From positions 1 through 64,000 of the forward strand of contig CAMQJB010000006.1 of NCBI GenBank assembly GCA_947002045.1: a stretch of DNA of 64,000 nucleotides. The letters run 5' to 3'. The notes beneath the pieces are model-generated. The model searched no databases, had not been told where the DNA came from, and was given only the letters and a program-made list of their open reading frames with translations. This stretch comes from an uncultured Collinsella sp. Its GTDB lineage: Bacteria > Actinomycetota > Coriobacteriia > Coriobacteriales > Coriobacteriaceae. The first letter of the stretch is position 1. Every line of letters begins with the position of its first letter. The position numbers and the translations under genes were made by a program. Shown piece after piece: positions 44,796-52,809 of this stretch.

Positions 44796-44947
44796 AAAAC
44801 TATGCCGAATTACTACGATGAACCCACTATGTCCGACCACGCGCTGGTTTATAAAAAATTAGCAACTCGTCTACCTGCGGTTTTATTCTCTGCAAATTTG
44901 GCATGCTCGGCGATAAGCAATTCATCGTAGTAAACCGGCATAGTTTT
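44796..44947 (+). repeat. Long inverted repeat with ACCTGCGGTTTT core, copy 2
   Basis: The 27-base arm 44796-44822 (AAAACTATGCCG...) pairs with 44921-44947 with two or three mismatches. An inner CCGACCACGC segment pairs 8 of 10 with GCATGCTCGG (44901-44910). The interior holds CTACCTGCGGTTTTATT at 44871-44887. Its architecture matches 9534-9654 while the arm sequence is unrelated. Confidence 0.7.
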
Positions 44948-44981
44948 GGCGGACAGCGCCACACAGATCCCCTACGAAGGC

Positions 44982-45031
44982 AAAATGATCCGTTTTCCTC
45001 CGTCCCCAAGGGATCCATCCCCAAGGGATCA
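44982..45031. repeat. Stop-abutting repeat, copy 2
   Basis: AAATGATCCGTTTTCCTCCG followed by TCCCCAAGGGATC, with a partial second ATCCCCAAGGGATCA, ends on the stop codon of the EIIB gene. It matches 22251-22290 inverted. Confidence 0.7.
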
Positions 45032-45511
45032 GTTGAACAGATTGCCGATGGGGTCGGGGGCGGAACTGGGGAGATAGCGGATTTCTAGCTCTATACCGAG
45101 CTTTTGCAACTCTTTGAAGGCGGCGATGTCTGTATCGCCTACGGCAACGGCAGGCGTTGCAGAGCGCTTGCCCTCCCCCGCCCGCATATGGCCGATACTA
45201 ATCTTGGTTATTGGCACACCGCCCTTAACCAGCACGAGCGCATCGGAGGGTGAGGCCACCATGATCAGAATCAATTGGCGAGGCGTTGCGGTATGAATGA
45301 TGTCGATGGCCTTTTGTACCGAGAAAAACCGCGTCCAAACGCCTTCTGGCGCCGCCACCCTCATGGGTGCCCATTGGCGCGAATCTGCCGCGATCTCATC
45401 GTTGACGATTAGGACAAGGTTGGAACCCACGGCTTCGTTCCACAGCTCAACGTCTTGTCCGTAAATGAAACGGTCGTCGATGCGTGCGAGAAGAATCTTG
45501 GGTTGAGTCAT
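45029..45511 (-). CDS. Orphan mannose-family PTS EIIB homologue lacking the active-site His
   Basis: The 160-residue protein aligns end to end with the functional EIIB at 54773-55255, with identical length. The phosphorylation motif RIDNRLVHGQV is here RIDDRFIYGQD: residue 17 is Tyr (TAC at 45461-45463) instead of His. It therefore should not carry phosphate by the usual mechanism. The frame is intact over its full length, so it is not an ordinary decaying gene. No EIIC, EIID or EIIA is beside it. It might act as a regulator or decoy. ATG 45511 follows GGGGCAG. Confidence 0.85.
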   Translation of the reverse strand: MTQPKILLARIDDRFIYGQDVELWNEAVGSNLVLIVNDEIAADSRQWAPMRVAAPEGVWTRFFSVQKAIDIIHTATPRQLILIMVASPSDALVLVKGGVPITKISIGHMRAGEGKRSATPAVAVGDTDIAAFKELQKLGIELEIRYLPSSAPDPIGNLFN

Positions 45512-45668
45512 CGCTGCCCCATTCTGTTTGAGACCCGTAAGGGCAAGACATCGCGTCTCCAATATTAGTGCATTTAAAGTGAGAAAAGCCGTCAGAACAC
45601 TTGCGCGGATGTGCGATGTCCCGTATCATAGACAGCCGTTGATGCCTCAGTTGCGTCACCACATGGCC

Positions 45669-45744
45669 GCCAGCGTAGCTCAGTTGGTAGAGCACCGCTC
45701 TCGTAAAGCGGGGGTCACCGGTTCGAGCCCGGTCGCTGGCTCCA
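45669..45744 (+). tRNA. tRNA-Thr (anticodon CGT)
   Basis: A complete cloverleaf: acceptor GCCAGCG/CGCTGGC, D-loop AGCTCAGTTGGTAGAGC, anticodon stem CCGCT/AGCGG with loop CTCGTAA (anticodon 45702-45704), variable region, T arm ACCGG-TTCGAGC-CCGGT, discriminator T and encoded CCA at 45742-45744. Confidence 0.97.
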
Positions 45745-45755
45745 TTGCACAAGAT

Positions 45756-45779
45756 AGCCGCCTTCGTGCGGCTTTTTTG
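45756..45779 (+). terminator. tRNA-Thr terminator
   Basis: AGCCGC (45756-45761) pairs with GCGGCT (45768-45773), followed by TTTTT. Confidence 0.85.
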
Positions 45780-45848
45780 TTGCCAATTTCGAGCGCACAT
45801 CCGCCAATCCAAGCACAACGCCGCCGGCAACTCACCTACTCAACAAAA

Positions 45849-45894
45849 AGCCCCGCCAACCGCAATCCCCAAGGGAACCGCGATTAACGGGGCT
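45849..45894 (-). terminator. Terminator of the yhcH gene
   Basis: AGCCCCG (45849-45855) pairs with CGGGGCT (45888-45894), with AACCGC/GCGGTT-like pairing inside. TTTTTG follows on the minus strand. Confidence 0.75.
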
Positions 45895-45953
45895 CAAGCG
45901 CGCTCCTCAATGGAAATCACGCCAGCATACGAGCAGCTCAACCGAGCAGCTCG

Positions 45954-46427
45954 TTACTCCTCCCAGTAAGCGTCTGCAAGCAGCTTAAAGCAGATCTTCT
46001 TGACCGGCTGCGCACCATCGCCCGAGAACTCGAGCGTGGGCATATGAGGCTCTCCGGCAACGAACAGCGCAAACTTGTCGTCGGCAAGATCGCCGGCGAT
46101 AGAAGCGTCGGAATCGACCAGATCGTAGTCGTCCTTCTCGTCAAACTCCTGGACCAGCGTCAGGCTGCCCGTGGCAACCTTAAAGGCCTCGCGACCCTCG
46201 ACGTCGATCTGCAGATCGTGATAGCGCTGATGCGTCTCGTAGTGAGCCTCGGCCTCGGGACGCGTCGTGGGAGCCATGACGTTTGCAAAGACCTTGTCGC
46301 CCAGAATCGGATGGCTGCCGACCTCGAGCTGCGCCGGGTCGTTCTCCTTGAGCCAGTCAATCAGCACGTCGAGGCCCTTGAGCATTCCGCGATATTCCTC
46401 GATATCGCCCAGTGCACCGTAAATCAT
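45954..46427 (-). CDS. YhcH/YjgK/YiaL (EbgC-like) family protein
   Basis: The 157-residue cupin-like protein matches the YhcH family: DWLKENDPAQLEVGSHPILGD, AHYETHQRYHDLQIDVEG with the metal-binding His/Glu residues, and PHMPTLEFSGDGAQPVKKICFK near the end. E. coli YhcH (NanQ) speeds anomer exchange of sialic acid, and EbgC is a beta-galactosidase subunit. Its place beside tagatose and GalNAc genes suggests a sugar-anomer role, but the substrate is unknown. The ATG follows GAGAGGGGA. Confidence 0.85.
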   Translation of the reverse strand: MIYGALGDIEEYRGMLKGLDVLIDWLKENDPAQLEVGSHPILGDKVFANVMAPTTRPEAEAHYETHQRYHDLQIDVEGREAFKVATGSLTLVQEFDEKDDYDLVDSDASIAGDLADDKFALFVAGEPHMPTLEFSGDGAQPVKKICFKLLADAYWEE

Positions 46428-46459
46428 CTAAATCCCCTCTCGGATCGTTTCTTTGGCAG

Positions 46460-46606
46460 CTACTCGGCAAATGCGTTACCGACGCTGTTGCCACCCACAT
46501 ACGTCTCGACCAGGGTAAGGTCGGGATCGAACACGACGTCATCGGCGTCGCGCCCCGGCATAATGCTACCGCACTTGTCATCGGCTCTATCCACAAGCAA
46601 GCAACC
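46460..46606 (-). pseudogene. Remnant of nagA (C-terminal end only)
   Basis: Translated on the minus strand, these bases give DDKCGSIMPGRDAD, then VVFDPDLTLVETYVGGNSVG, then NAFAE and a stop. That is almost the last 45 residues of the intact NagA at 49325-50494. Upstream the match is lost within a few residues and lacC follows, so the rest of the gene is gone. It marks a past duplication or rearrangement of this region. Confidence 0.88.
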
Positions 46607-46631
46607 GATGCCGGGGCCGACGCCCAAGCTC

Positions 46632-47567
46632 TTACAGCTCGGTCACGACAACGCCGTTGTAGACCTCGTCCCAACGGTCCATGACCAAGTGACCAGTCAT
46701 AGGATCCATGGCATTGAGTTTGCCGCAGGTGTTGGCGGTACGCAGCACCGTCTCGTCGTCAGCGCCAGCAGCAATCGCATGCGCGAAGCCGGCAATGGTC
46801 GAATCGCCAGAGCCCGTAGCGTTAACGGCGGGGATATCGGGGGTCTTCGCGCGGAACGCACGGCCATTGTGGAAGCCAACGGAGCCGGCAGCGCCCATGG
46901 ACACGACGACCCAGGGGATATCGGAGAAGCGGGCATCAGAGGCGAGCGCGGCGCGGAGCTCGTCCACATCGTCGGTGGTAAAGTTCGTGCCCAGAAGGCC
47001 GTTGATCTCGGTCAGGTTAGGCTTGACCAGCTCGGGCTTAATTTCGGACTTAAGGGCGGCCTCGAGCGAAGCACCCGAGGTATCGAGCAGCACCTTGGCA
47101 CCGGCGTTCTCGGCAATGCCCGTGATCTTGGCATAGTAGTCTGCCTCGACACCGCGGGGTAGCGAACCCGAGATGGTAACGACAGCGGCCTTGCCCGCAA
47201 GCTCGGTAAACTTGGCGGTAAAGGCATCGAGCTCCTCGGGGGCAATTGTCGGGCCGCTCTCGAGCAGCTCGGTCTGGTTGCCGGCGTGGAGGATGTTGAG
47301 GCAAATGCGAGTCTCGCCCTTGATGGGCACAAAGTCGTTGTTAATACCGTTGGCATCCATGAGCTCGGCCATATAGGCGCCCATGTGGCCGCCGAGCAGG
47401 CCGGTTGCCACAACGTCGTCGCCCAGCTGACCCAGTACACGGGCCACGTTGAGGCCCTTGCCGCCGGCGGTCTTTTCGGGCGTCACACGGTTGACGTCGT
47501 CGATAACGAGCTCATCGAGCTGATAGCGCGTATCGACAGACGGGTTCATCGTAACGGTGAGGATCAT
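46632..47567 (-). CDS. lacC: Second tagatose-6-phosphate kinase (LacC type)
   Basis: The 311-residue PfkB kinase is a close paralogue of the one at 22595-23530, with the same length and motifs (GGKGLNVARVLGQLGDD, NATGSGDSTIAGFA) and the same C-terminal VVVTEL. ATG 47567 follows AAGGAG. It lies in a lacX-lacC pair near agaS and nagA, so it may serve tagatose-6-P made from GalNAc, while the first copy serves the lac route. That division is inference. Confidence 0.86.
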   Translation of the reverse strand: MILTVTMNPSVDTRYQLDELVIDDVNRVTPEKTAGGKGLNVARVLGQLGDDVVATGLLGGHMGAYMAELMDANGINNDFVPIKGETRICLNILHAGNQTELLESGPTIAPEELDAFTAKFTELAGKAAVVTISGSLPRGVEADYYAKITGIAENAGAKVLLDTSGASLEAALKSEIKPELVKPNLTEINGLLGTNFTTDDVDELRAALASDARFSDIPWVVVSMGAAGSVGFHNGRAFRAKTPDIPAVNATGSGDSTIAGFAHAIAAGADDETVLRTANTCGKLNAMDPMTGHLVMDRWDEVYNGVVVTEL

Positions 47568-47626
47568 TTTTAGCTCCTTATCTCGCAGGCTTCTTGTGCC
47601 TTGCAAAATGAATTGGATACATGCGA

Positions 47627-48508
47627 CTACAGAATCTCAATTGTGAACGAGCGAACGACGGTCTCCTTGGGCTTGGCGATAAGGCAGCCGCGCTTGTGCT
47701 CAAGCACGTCGTCCTCATCGGAACAGGTCGAAAGGCCGCCCCAGGGCTCAACTGCCACAAAATCGCCCTCGGGCTTACTCCACACAATGAGATACGGGAA
47801 GCCCTCAAAGCTCAGGCGGACGCCCTTGTCCTCGCCCTTTTTGGAAAGCGTGACCTGACGGCTCTCGAGCACGTCAAAGATGGTCTCCGCAAAATCGAAG
47901 AGCTCGTGCGACAGGGGCAGCGTCTTTCCCACCATGGGGTTCTTGGAGCGGTTTGCCACGTCAATCAATCCAGTCGAGGGAACGGCGGTGCAGAGCTCCG
48001 CAGCCTCGTCTTTCTCAAAGCGCAACTCGTAGTCCGTATAGGCCTCGCCCTCATCGAGCGGACACCTAAAGCCGGGATGACCGCCGATAAAGAACGGCAT
48101 GTCCTCGGTTCCCTCGTTGGTCACCTCATAGGAGACGCGCACGGCATTCCCCTCAAGCGTATAACGAGCGACAAGCTTAAACGGGTACGGATAATCGCTC
48201 AGCAGCGCGGCGTTATCCTCCGAAGCCAGGCACATCGCCAGCTCGTTCTCGCTCTGGCTCAGCAGCTTCCACTCCTGTTTGCGCGCAAACCCATGGCGAG
48301 CGAGCTTTACATGATGCCCGGCAAACGTCATGGCGTTGTTATCGCGCAAGCCTCCGCAAATCGGGAAGCAAATCGGTGCCTGGCCGGACCACACGGCGGG
48401 ATCGCCCTGCCACAGATACTCGCGACCTCCGGCCTCGATCGAGGTAAACGAACAACCAGCCGTGGACACCTTAATAGAAATCGAATCGTTGGAGAGAGCG
48501 TATTCCAT
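47627..48508 (-). CDS. lacX: Second LacX-type aldose 1-epimerase-like protein
   Basis: The 293-residue protein is a close paralogue of 23584-24465: HGFARKQEW, GGHPGFRCPLDEGE, PSTGLIDV and VAVEPWGGLSTCSDEDD are shared nearly unchanged. ATG 48508 follows AAAGGATG. It precedes lacC by 59 bases, the same order as in the other copy, so the pair was duplicated as a unit. Confidence 0.86.
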   Translation of the reverse strand: MEYALSNDSISIKVSTAGCSFTSIEAGGREYLWQGDPAVWSGQAPICFPICGGLRDNNAMTFAGHHVKLARHGFARKQEWKLLSQSENELAMCLASEDNAALLSDYPYPFKLVARYTLEGNAVRVSYEVTNEGTEDMPFFIGGHPGFRCPLDEGEAYTDYELRFEKDEAAELCTAVPSTGLIDVANRSKNPMVGKTLPLSHELFDFAETIFDVLESRQVTLSKKGEDKGVRLSFEGFPYLIVWSKPEGDFVAVEPWGGLSTCSDEDDVLEHKRGCLIAKPKETVVRSFTIEIL

Positions 48509-48664
48509 TGCCCATCCTTTCGAACAACTGCTTTTTGCTCGCAAGTACCCGTCTCGGCCCTAACCAAAGGACAAACCCGCACATTCATCGATGCGTCCGG
48601 TATCCCAGCCATGTAACGGGGTACCATACAGACATTGATGCAATTACAGCTGAAAGGCCTTCTT

Positions 48665-49249
48665 ATGCGAACCATCATCCTCTACGCCTCGCGCCATCAC
48701 GGCAACACGAAAAAGCTCGTGGACGCCATCGTCGAGGCACACCCCGAGATCGATACCCTCGACGTCAAGGCACTCGGTAAAAACGAGTACCCCGACCTGC
48801 ACGAATATCATCTGATCGGTGTCGCCACGGGCATCTATTACTCCGAGATCGACAAGGACATGGCACGCGTGCTCACGAACGTGCTGCAACCGCAGGACAA
48901 GGTGTTTGGCCTTATGACCTACGGTGGCAAAAACAAGTGGTACGGCAAGGATATCGATGGCATCTGCCGCATGAGGCAGGCCATCTTTATGGGTGTCTAC
49001 GGCTGCCCCGGCTTTGATACGTGGGGGCCGTTCAAACTCGCCGGCGGTGTCCAAAAGGGACACCCGACCGCTGAGGAAATTAAGGGCGCCGTCGACTTCT
49101 TCGACAAGATCGAAGACGAATATGGCGATATCATCGTCGAAGAGTACGCCAAGCGCGAGAAGCGTCTAGCATACGAGAAGGAGCATCCTGCAGGAGGCCT
49201 GGTGGCCGGCGTCAAGCGCACGGCAAAGAAGATCGCTAACAAGCTGTAA
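48665..49249 (+). CDS. Flavodoxin-like protein
   Basis: The 194-residue protein has the flavodoxin FMN-binding start IILYASRHHGNTKKLVDAI and alternating strands and helices to ~150, with MTYGGKNKWYG and GVYGCPGFDTWGPF as later loops. A charged tail (about 150-194) follows, ending in a basic Lys/Arg-rich segment. It is longer than classic flavodoxins (~150). It could supply electrons to anaerobic enzymes such as the pfl activase or the flavodiiron protein, but no partner is adjacent. ATG 48665 follows AAAGG. Confidence 0.82.
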   Translation: MRTIILYASRHHGNTKKLVDAIVEAHPEIDTLDVKALGKNEYPDLHEYHLIGVATGIYYSEIDKDMARVLTNVLQPQDKVFGLMTYGGKNKWYGKDIDGICRMRQAIFMGVYGCPGFDTWGPFKLAGGVQKGHPTAEEIKGAVDFFDKIEDEYGDIIVEEYAKREKRLAYEKEHPAGGLVAGVKRTAKKIANKL

Positions 49250-49280
49250 CTGTGAAGGTGCTTTTGAGCGTTTAACCCAT

Positions 49281-49318
49281 ACGGCGGGTCCGAGCAGATT
49301 CGGGCCCGCCGTCTTTTT
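49281..49318 (+). terminator. Flavodoxin gene terminator
   Basis: ACGGCGGGTCCGA (49281-49293) pairs with 49300-49312 with one mismatch, followed by TTTTT. Confidence 0.85.
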
Positions 49319-49324
49319 CTATCG

Positions 49325-50494
49325 TTACTCGGTGAAGGCGTTGCCGACGCTCTGGCCGCCAACATACGTCTCGATGAGGGTGAGCTCATGGTCGAACACG
49401 ACAAAGTCGGCGTCGCGACCCGGCATGATGCTGCCGCACTTATCCTCGATGTGCGCGGAGCGTGCCGGCACCTCGGTTGCCATGCGAATGGCGATATCGG
49501 CGCTGGCGATGCCCCAGTCAACGATGTTCTTGACGCCCTGGGCAAGCGTGAGCACCGAGCCGGCAATGCTCTTGCCGTCGGCGAGCCAGCACAGGTTATC
49601 CTTCATGATGACGTCCATGCCACCACTGGTGTAGCTGCCCTCGGGCATGCCGCCGCAGCCCAGGCAGTCAGTGATGAGCACCGTGTGTTGCCAGCCCTTT
49701 GCCTGCAGCAGTGCCTTGATGGCGGCAGGGTTAACGTGCTTGCCGTCACAGATGATCTCGGCGTAGGTCTCGGGCGTGGACATGGCAGCGCCCACGACAC
49801 CGGGCTCACGGTGATGCAGCCCGCGCTGACCGTTATAGGTATGCGTAAAGCAGCTGGCACCGGCGTTGATGGCGGCGATGCACTCATCGTAGGTGGCGTC
49901 GGAGTGACCGATGCTGGTCACCACACCCTTGGCATTCAGAGCAGCCGCATAAGCAGCGGCGCCGTCGCGCTCGGCCGCCATGGCGCTCTTGACGATGCGA
50001 CCACCCGCAGCCTCCTGCCACTGATCGAAGACCTCCTCGGAGGGATCGATCAGGTAAGCGGGGTTCTGCGCGCCCACGTGCTTCATGGTAAAGAAGGGGC
50101 CCTCCAGGTAGATGCCCTGAATGCGAGCACCGCAGAAGTCGGGGCCGCGACCCTCGTCCGCCTGAGCGATGGCGGCGCAGGCGTCCTTGATCTGTTCGAC
50201 GCCATCGGTGAACGTCGTGGGCAGCCAGCTGGTGGTGCCGCGACGGGCGAGCTCGGTCGAACTGATATCGATGCCCTCGGGATCGTTATCGGTAGTTGAG
50301 TGGTTGTAGAAGCCATGGATGTGAGTATCGACCATACCCGGTGCGATCCACGATCCCGTGTAGTCCTTAATCTCGCAAGAGGGCTCGTCGGCCTGCCAGG
50401 CGCCAAAGACGCCGTCCTCGACCATAAGATAGCCGCCCAGTTGCGGGCCTGCCGGCAAGAAGAACTTGTCAGCCTTAATTGCGTACGTGCTCAT
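49325..50494 (-). CDS. nagA: N-acetylglucosamine/galactosamine-6-phosphate deacetylase
   Basis: The 389-residue amidohydrolase removes acetate from amino-sugar 6-phosphates. Motifs: DTHIHGFYNH (metal site), YLEGPFF with the catalytic metal Glu, IGHSDATYDE, THTYNGQRGLHHREPG, and ITDCLGCGGMPEG, where the catalytic Asp lies. I start at ATG 50494 (AAGGAG five bases upstream), not GTG 50500. Beside agaS and a GalNAc-type PTS it probably acts as AgaA on GalNAc-6-P, though GlcNAc-6-P is also possible. A fragment of a second copy lies at 46460-46606. Confidence 0.9.
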   Translation of the reverse strand: MSTYAIKADKFFLPAGPQLGGYLMVEDGVFGAWQADEPSCEIKDYTGSWIAPGMVDTHIHGFYNHSTTDNDPEGIDISSTELARRGTTSWLPTTFTDGVEQIKDACAAIAQADEGRGPDFCGARIQGIYLEGPFFTMKHVGAQNPAYLIDPSEEVFDQWQEAAGGRIVKSAMAAERDGAAAYAAALNAKGVVTSIGHSDATYDECIAAINAGASCFTHTYNGQRGLHHREPGVVGAAMSTPETYAEIICDGKHVNPAAIKALLQAKGWQHTVLITDCLGCGGMPEGSYTSGGMDVIMKDNLCWLADGKSIAGSVLTLAQGVKNIVDWGIASADIAIRMATEVPARSAHIEDKCGSIMPGRDADFVVFDHELTLIETYVGGQSVGNAFTE

Positions 50495-50561
50495 ATGCAC
50501 TCCTTGCTTCTAAAGCAGTTGACTGTGGTGATGCTTATATCCAGCTCACGTAAAACAAAAA

Positions 50562-50593
50562 GCGCCCGCCCGCCGTTATGAGCGGACGGGCGC
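50562..50593 (-). terminator. agaS terminator
   Basis: GCGCCCGCCCGC (50562-50573) pairs with GCGGACGGGCGC (50582-50593), one wobble; a T run follows on the minus strand. Confidence 0.85.
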
Positions 50594-50611
50594 CCTTACA
50601 GGGGGACGCGA

Positions 50612-51778
50612 TTAAGCGGTGAAGGGGTGAATCGTCACGCCCTTAACCACGCGGTTGACCGTGCCGGTGGGGCTCGGCGTATCGGGCGTGTTGCCCACGC
50701 GCACGGAGTTGAGCAAGCTGATAGCCTGGGCAAACATCACGAACGGCAGAGCAAGGTAGCCCTCGGGAAGTGCCTCGTAGCCCTTAAAGGTGAAGGACTC
50801 ACCCTCATAGACGGTGGCACCTTCCTGCTGAACGGCGACGGTGTGCTGAGCGATCTTGTCGCCACCGATCTCGTTGAGGATGTCGATGTCGTACTGACGG
50901 GTGTAGGCGTCGTTGTTGACGAACACGAAGACGAGCGTCTTATCGTCGACGAAGGACTTGGGTCCGTGACGATAGCCCATGGAAGTGTCGTAAGAAGTGG
51001 CAACCAGGCCGTGAGCAAGCTCGAGAATCTTAAGCTGGCTCTCCTGAGCAAGGCCGCCAAAGGAGCCGGAGCCCAGGTAGGTCACGCGGTTGAAGTCGCC
51101 AGCGAGGTAATCGGCGACCTCGGACTCGCGAGCGATAACCTCCTCGCCCATCTTGGCGATGGTCTCGACCCACTCGGCCTTCTGCTCGTCAGAGGCAGTG
51201 TCGAAAATAAGGGTGGAGAGCAGGGTCATGCAGGAATAAGAACCGGTCATGGCGAAGCCCTTGTCGTTGGCGCGCGGAATGAGCAGCGTCAGCGCATTGG
51301 GATCATCGGCAGACTCGACGGCGAGCTTGCCCTCGGGAGCGCAGGTGATGTTGAGGAACTTGACGTTGTGGACGAGCTCCTTGGCAACGGCAACGGCGGC
51401 AAGGCTCTCGGGGCTGTTGCCAGAGCGGGCAAAGGAAACCACGAGCGTGGGATCCTCGGCGCGCAGGAAGTCGCGCGGGGCGCTCACGATGTCGGTCGTG
51501 GCGATGGGCTTAAAGTCGTAGAGATCAGTGTTGCCAGCGTGACGCAGGTACGGAGCGCAGGTATCGCCAACGTAGTCGGACGTACCGGCACCGGTGAAGA
51601 CAACGGACAGACGACCCTCGCCCATAGCGCGAGCCTCGGCCAGGAAGGCCTCGATGGCCTCCTTGTTCTCGCGATAGATGTTGAGCGTATCACGCCAAAG
51701 CTCGGGCTGCTGAGCAATCTCGGCCGTGGTGATCTGGGCGCCGAGCTCGGTGAGCTCCTCGACACTCTTCTCGAACAT
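50612..51778 (-). CDS. agaS: Galactosamine-6-phosphate deaminase/isomerase (AgaS, SIS domain)
   Basis: The 388-residue protein has two SIS domains: GAGTSDYVGDTCAPYL and SFARSGNSPESLAAV in the first, GSGSFGGLAQESQLKILEL and GYRHGPKSFVDDKT in the second. AgaS converts galactosamine-6-P to tagatose-6-P and ammonia, linking GalNAc use to the tagatose pathway. A CTGGTAGTAACCAG operator lies 62 bases before the start, the same sequence found before the PTS operon, so both are probably controlled by the adjacent GntR protein. Confidence 0.9.
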   Translation of the reverse strand: MFEKSVEELTELGAQITTAEIAQQPELWRDTLNIYRENKEAIEAFLAEARAMGEGRLSVVFTGAGTSDYVGDTCAPYLRHAGNTDLYDFKPIATTDIVSAPRDFLRAEDPTLVVSFARSGNSPESLAAVAVAKELVHNVKFLNITCAPEGKLAVESADDPNALTLLIPRANDKGFAMTGSYSCMTLLSTLIFDTASDEQKAEWVETIAKMGEEVIARESEVADYLAGDFNRVTYLGSGSFGGLAQESQLKILELAHGLVATSYDTSMGYRHGPKSFVDDKTLVFVFVNNDAYTRQYDIDILNEIGGDKIAQHTVAVQQEGATVYEGESFTFKGYEALPEGYLALPFVMFAQAISLLNSVRVGNTPDTPSPTGTVNRVVKGVTIHPFTA

Positions 51779-51839
51779 TTCTAATACCTCTCTCTAGAAG
51801 TAATCCTCTGACGTGCAATTATACACTTCGGTTGGTTAT

Positions 51840-51853
51840 CTGGTAGTAACCAG
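51840..51853 (-). promoter_or_regulatory. GntR operator before agaS
   Basis: CTGGTAGTAACCAG is a CTGGT/ACCAG palindrome. Related sites are at 56133-56146 and 56411-56430. Confidence 0.78.
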
Positions 51854-51892
51854 TTAAATGCAAAGAATCACCATATGGAAACGATGCGAGCA

Positions 51893-52624
51893 CTAGTTAC
51901 TGCGCTGGTGGTAAACCTTGTATTTAAACTGATCGGCACGAGCAACCGAGAGTGTGTACTCCACTACCTCGTTTGACTCGTTATACGTAGTCCTGACCAA
52001 ATCGAGCACAGGCGAGCCCTCGACAATTCCCAAAAGGTGGGCATCGGTGGGACGGGCTATGCTCGCATAGAACTCCTCTTCGGCCACGCGAATCTTTTGC
52101 TGAAAGTCCTGCTCAATCACATCGTAAAGCGGCTTACACTCCAGCAGCGGTCGCTTTAGGGACAGAAATTGACGAACCGGTAGATAGCTGCGTTCGACTA
52201 TCATGGGCATGTTGTCGGCAGAGCGAAGGCGCTTGAGCTTAAAAATGCGATCACCGATGCGCAATCCCATATGCTCGGCCAGATTCTTATCGGCCTCCAT
52301 CTCGCAAAACTCGAGAATCGTGGTCTCGGGTTCTCGACCCATCGCGCGCATCTGCTCGGTAAAGCTGTAGGACTGCATAAGATTGGTTGCTTTTGCCGAA
52401 CGGTCGGTCACAAAGGTACCGCGACCGTGCTGCCGAACCACCAGTCCTAAACGCTCCAGTTCCTGCAGAGCCAGGCGTACCGTAGTGCGCGAGAGACCAT
52501 AGCGCTCCGAAAGTTCGCGCTCGGAAGGAATCATGTCACCGGCGCGATATTCATGGTCAATCTTTTCGGTCAGAATATCGACCAGCTGATCGTACAGCGG
52601 TTGCTTACGCGCTCCGATCGCCAT
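51893..52624 (-). CDS. GntR-family regulator (HutC/UTRA type), probable AgaR
   Basis: The 243-residue protein has an N-terminal GntR winged helix (YDQLVDILTEKI, IPSERELSERYGLSRTTVRLALQELERLGLVVRQHGRGTFV) and a C-terminal UTRA effector domain from about residue 95. This architecture matches regulators of amino-sugar PTS genes (NagR, AgaR), which respond to phosphorylated amino sugars. It sits between agaS and the PTS operon, on the same strand as both. Confidence 0.88.
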   Translation of the reverse strand: MAIGARKQPLYDQLVDILTEKIDHEYRAGDMIPSERELSERYGLSRTTVRLALQELERLGLVVRQHGRGTFVTDRSAKATNLMQSYSFTEQMRAMGREPETTILEFCEMEADKNLAEHMGLRIGDRIFKLKRLRSADNMPMIVERSYLPVRQFLSLKRPLLECKPLYDVIEQDFQQKIRVAEEEFYASIARPTDAHLLGIVEGSPVLDLVRTTYNESNEVVEYTLSVARADQFKYKVYHQRSN

Positions 52625-52710
52625 CCTATCCTCCCTTTTGCTCGAATTCGGCTAACTACCTAGGGTGTTATGCATTATCTGTCTGCCACACCCGAATCAT
52701 TAAGAAAACA

Positions 52711-52742
52711 AAAGCCGCACGCTCTTTCGAGCACGCGGCTTT
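52711..52742 (-). terminator. Terminator of the GalNAc-type PTS operon
   Basis: AAAGCCGC (52711-52718) pairs with GCGGCTTT (52735-52742), with GCTC/GAGC inside. T-rich on the minus strand. Confidence 0.82.
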
Positions 52743-52809
52743 TAACATACACATGGCTTAAGGGGTCGGGGTGTGAGCCGCGTAGGGACACACCCCTCAA
52801 GCTAGAGCC

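Noticed and set aside
44827..45024. 65-residue open frame on the minus strand after the orphan EIIB
   Set aside because: It is a translation of the stop-abutting repeat and part of the inverted repeat, not a gene.
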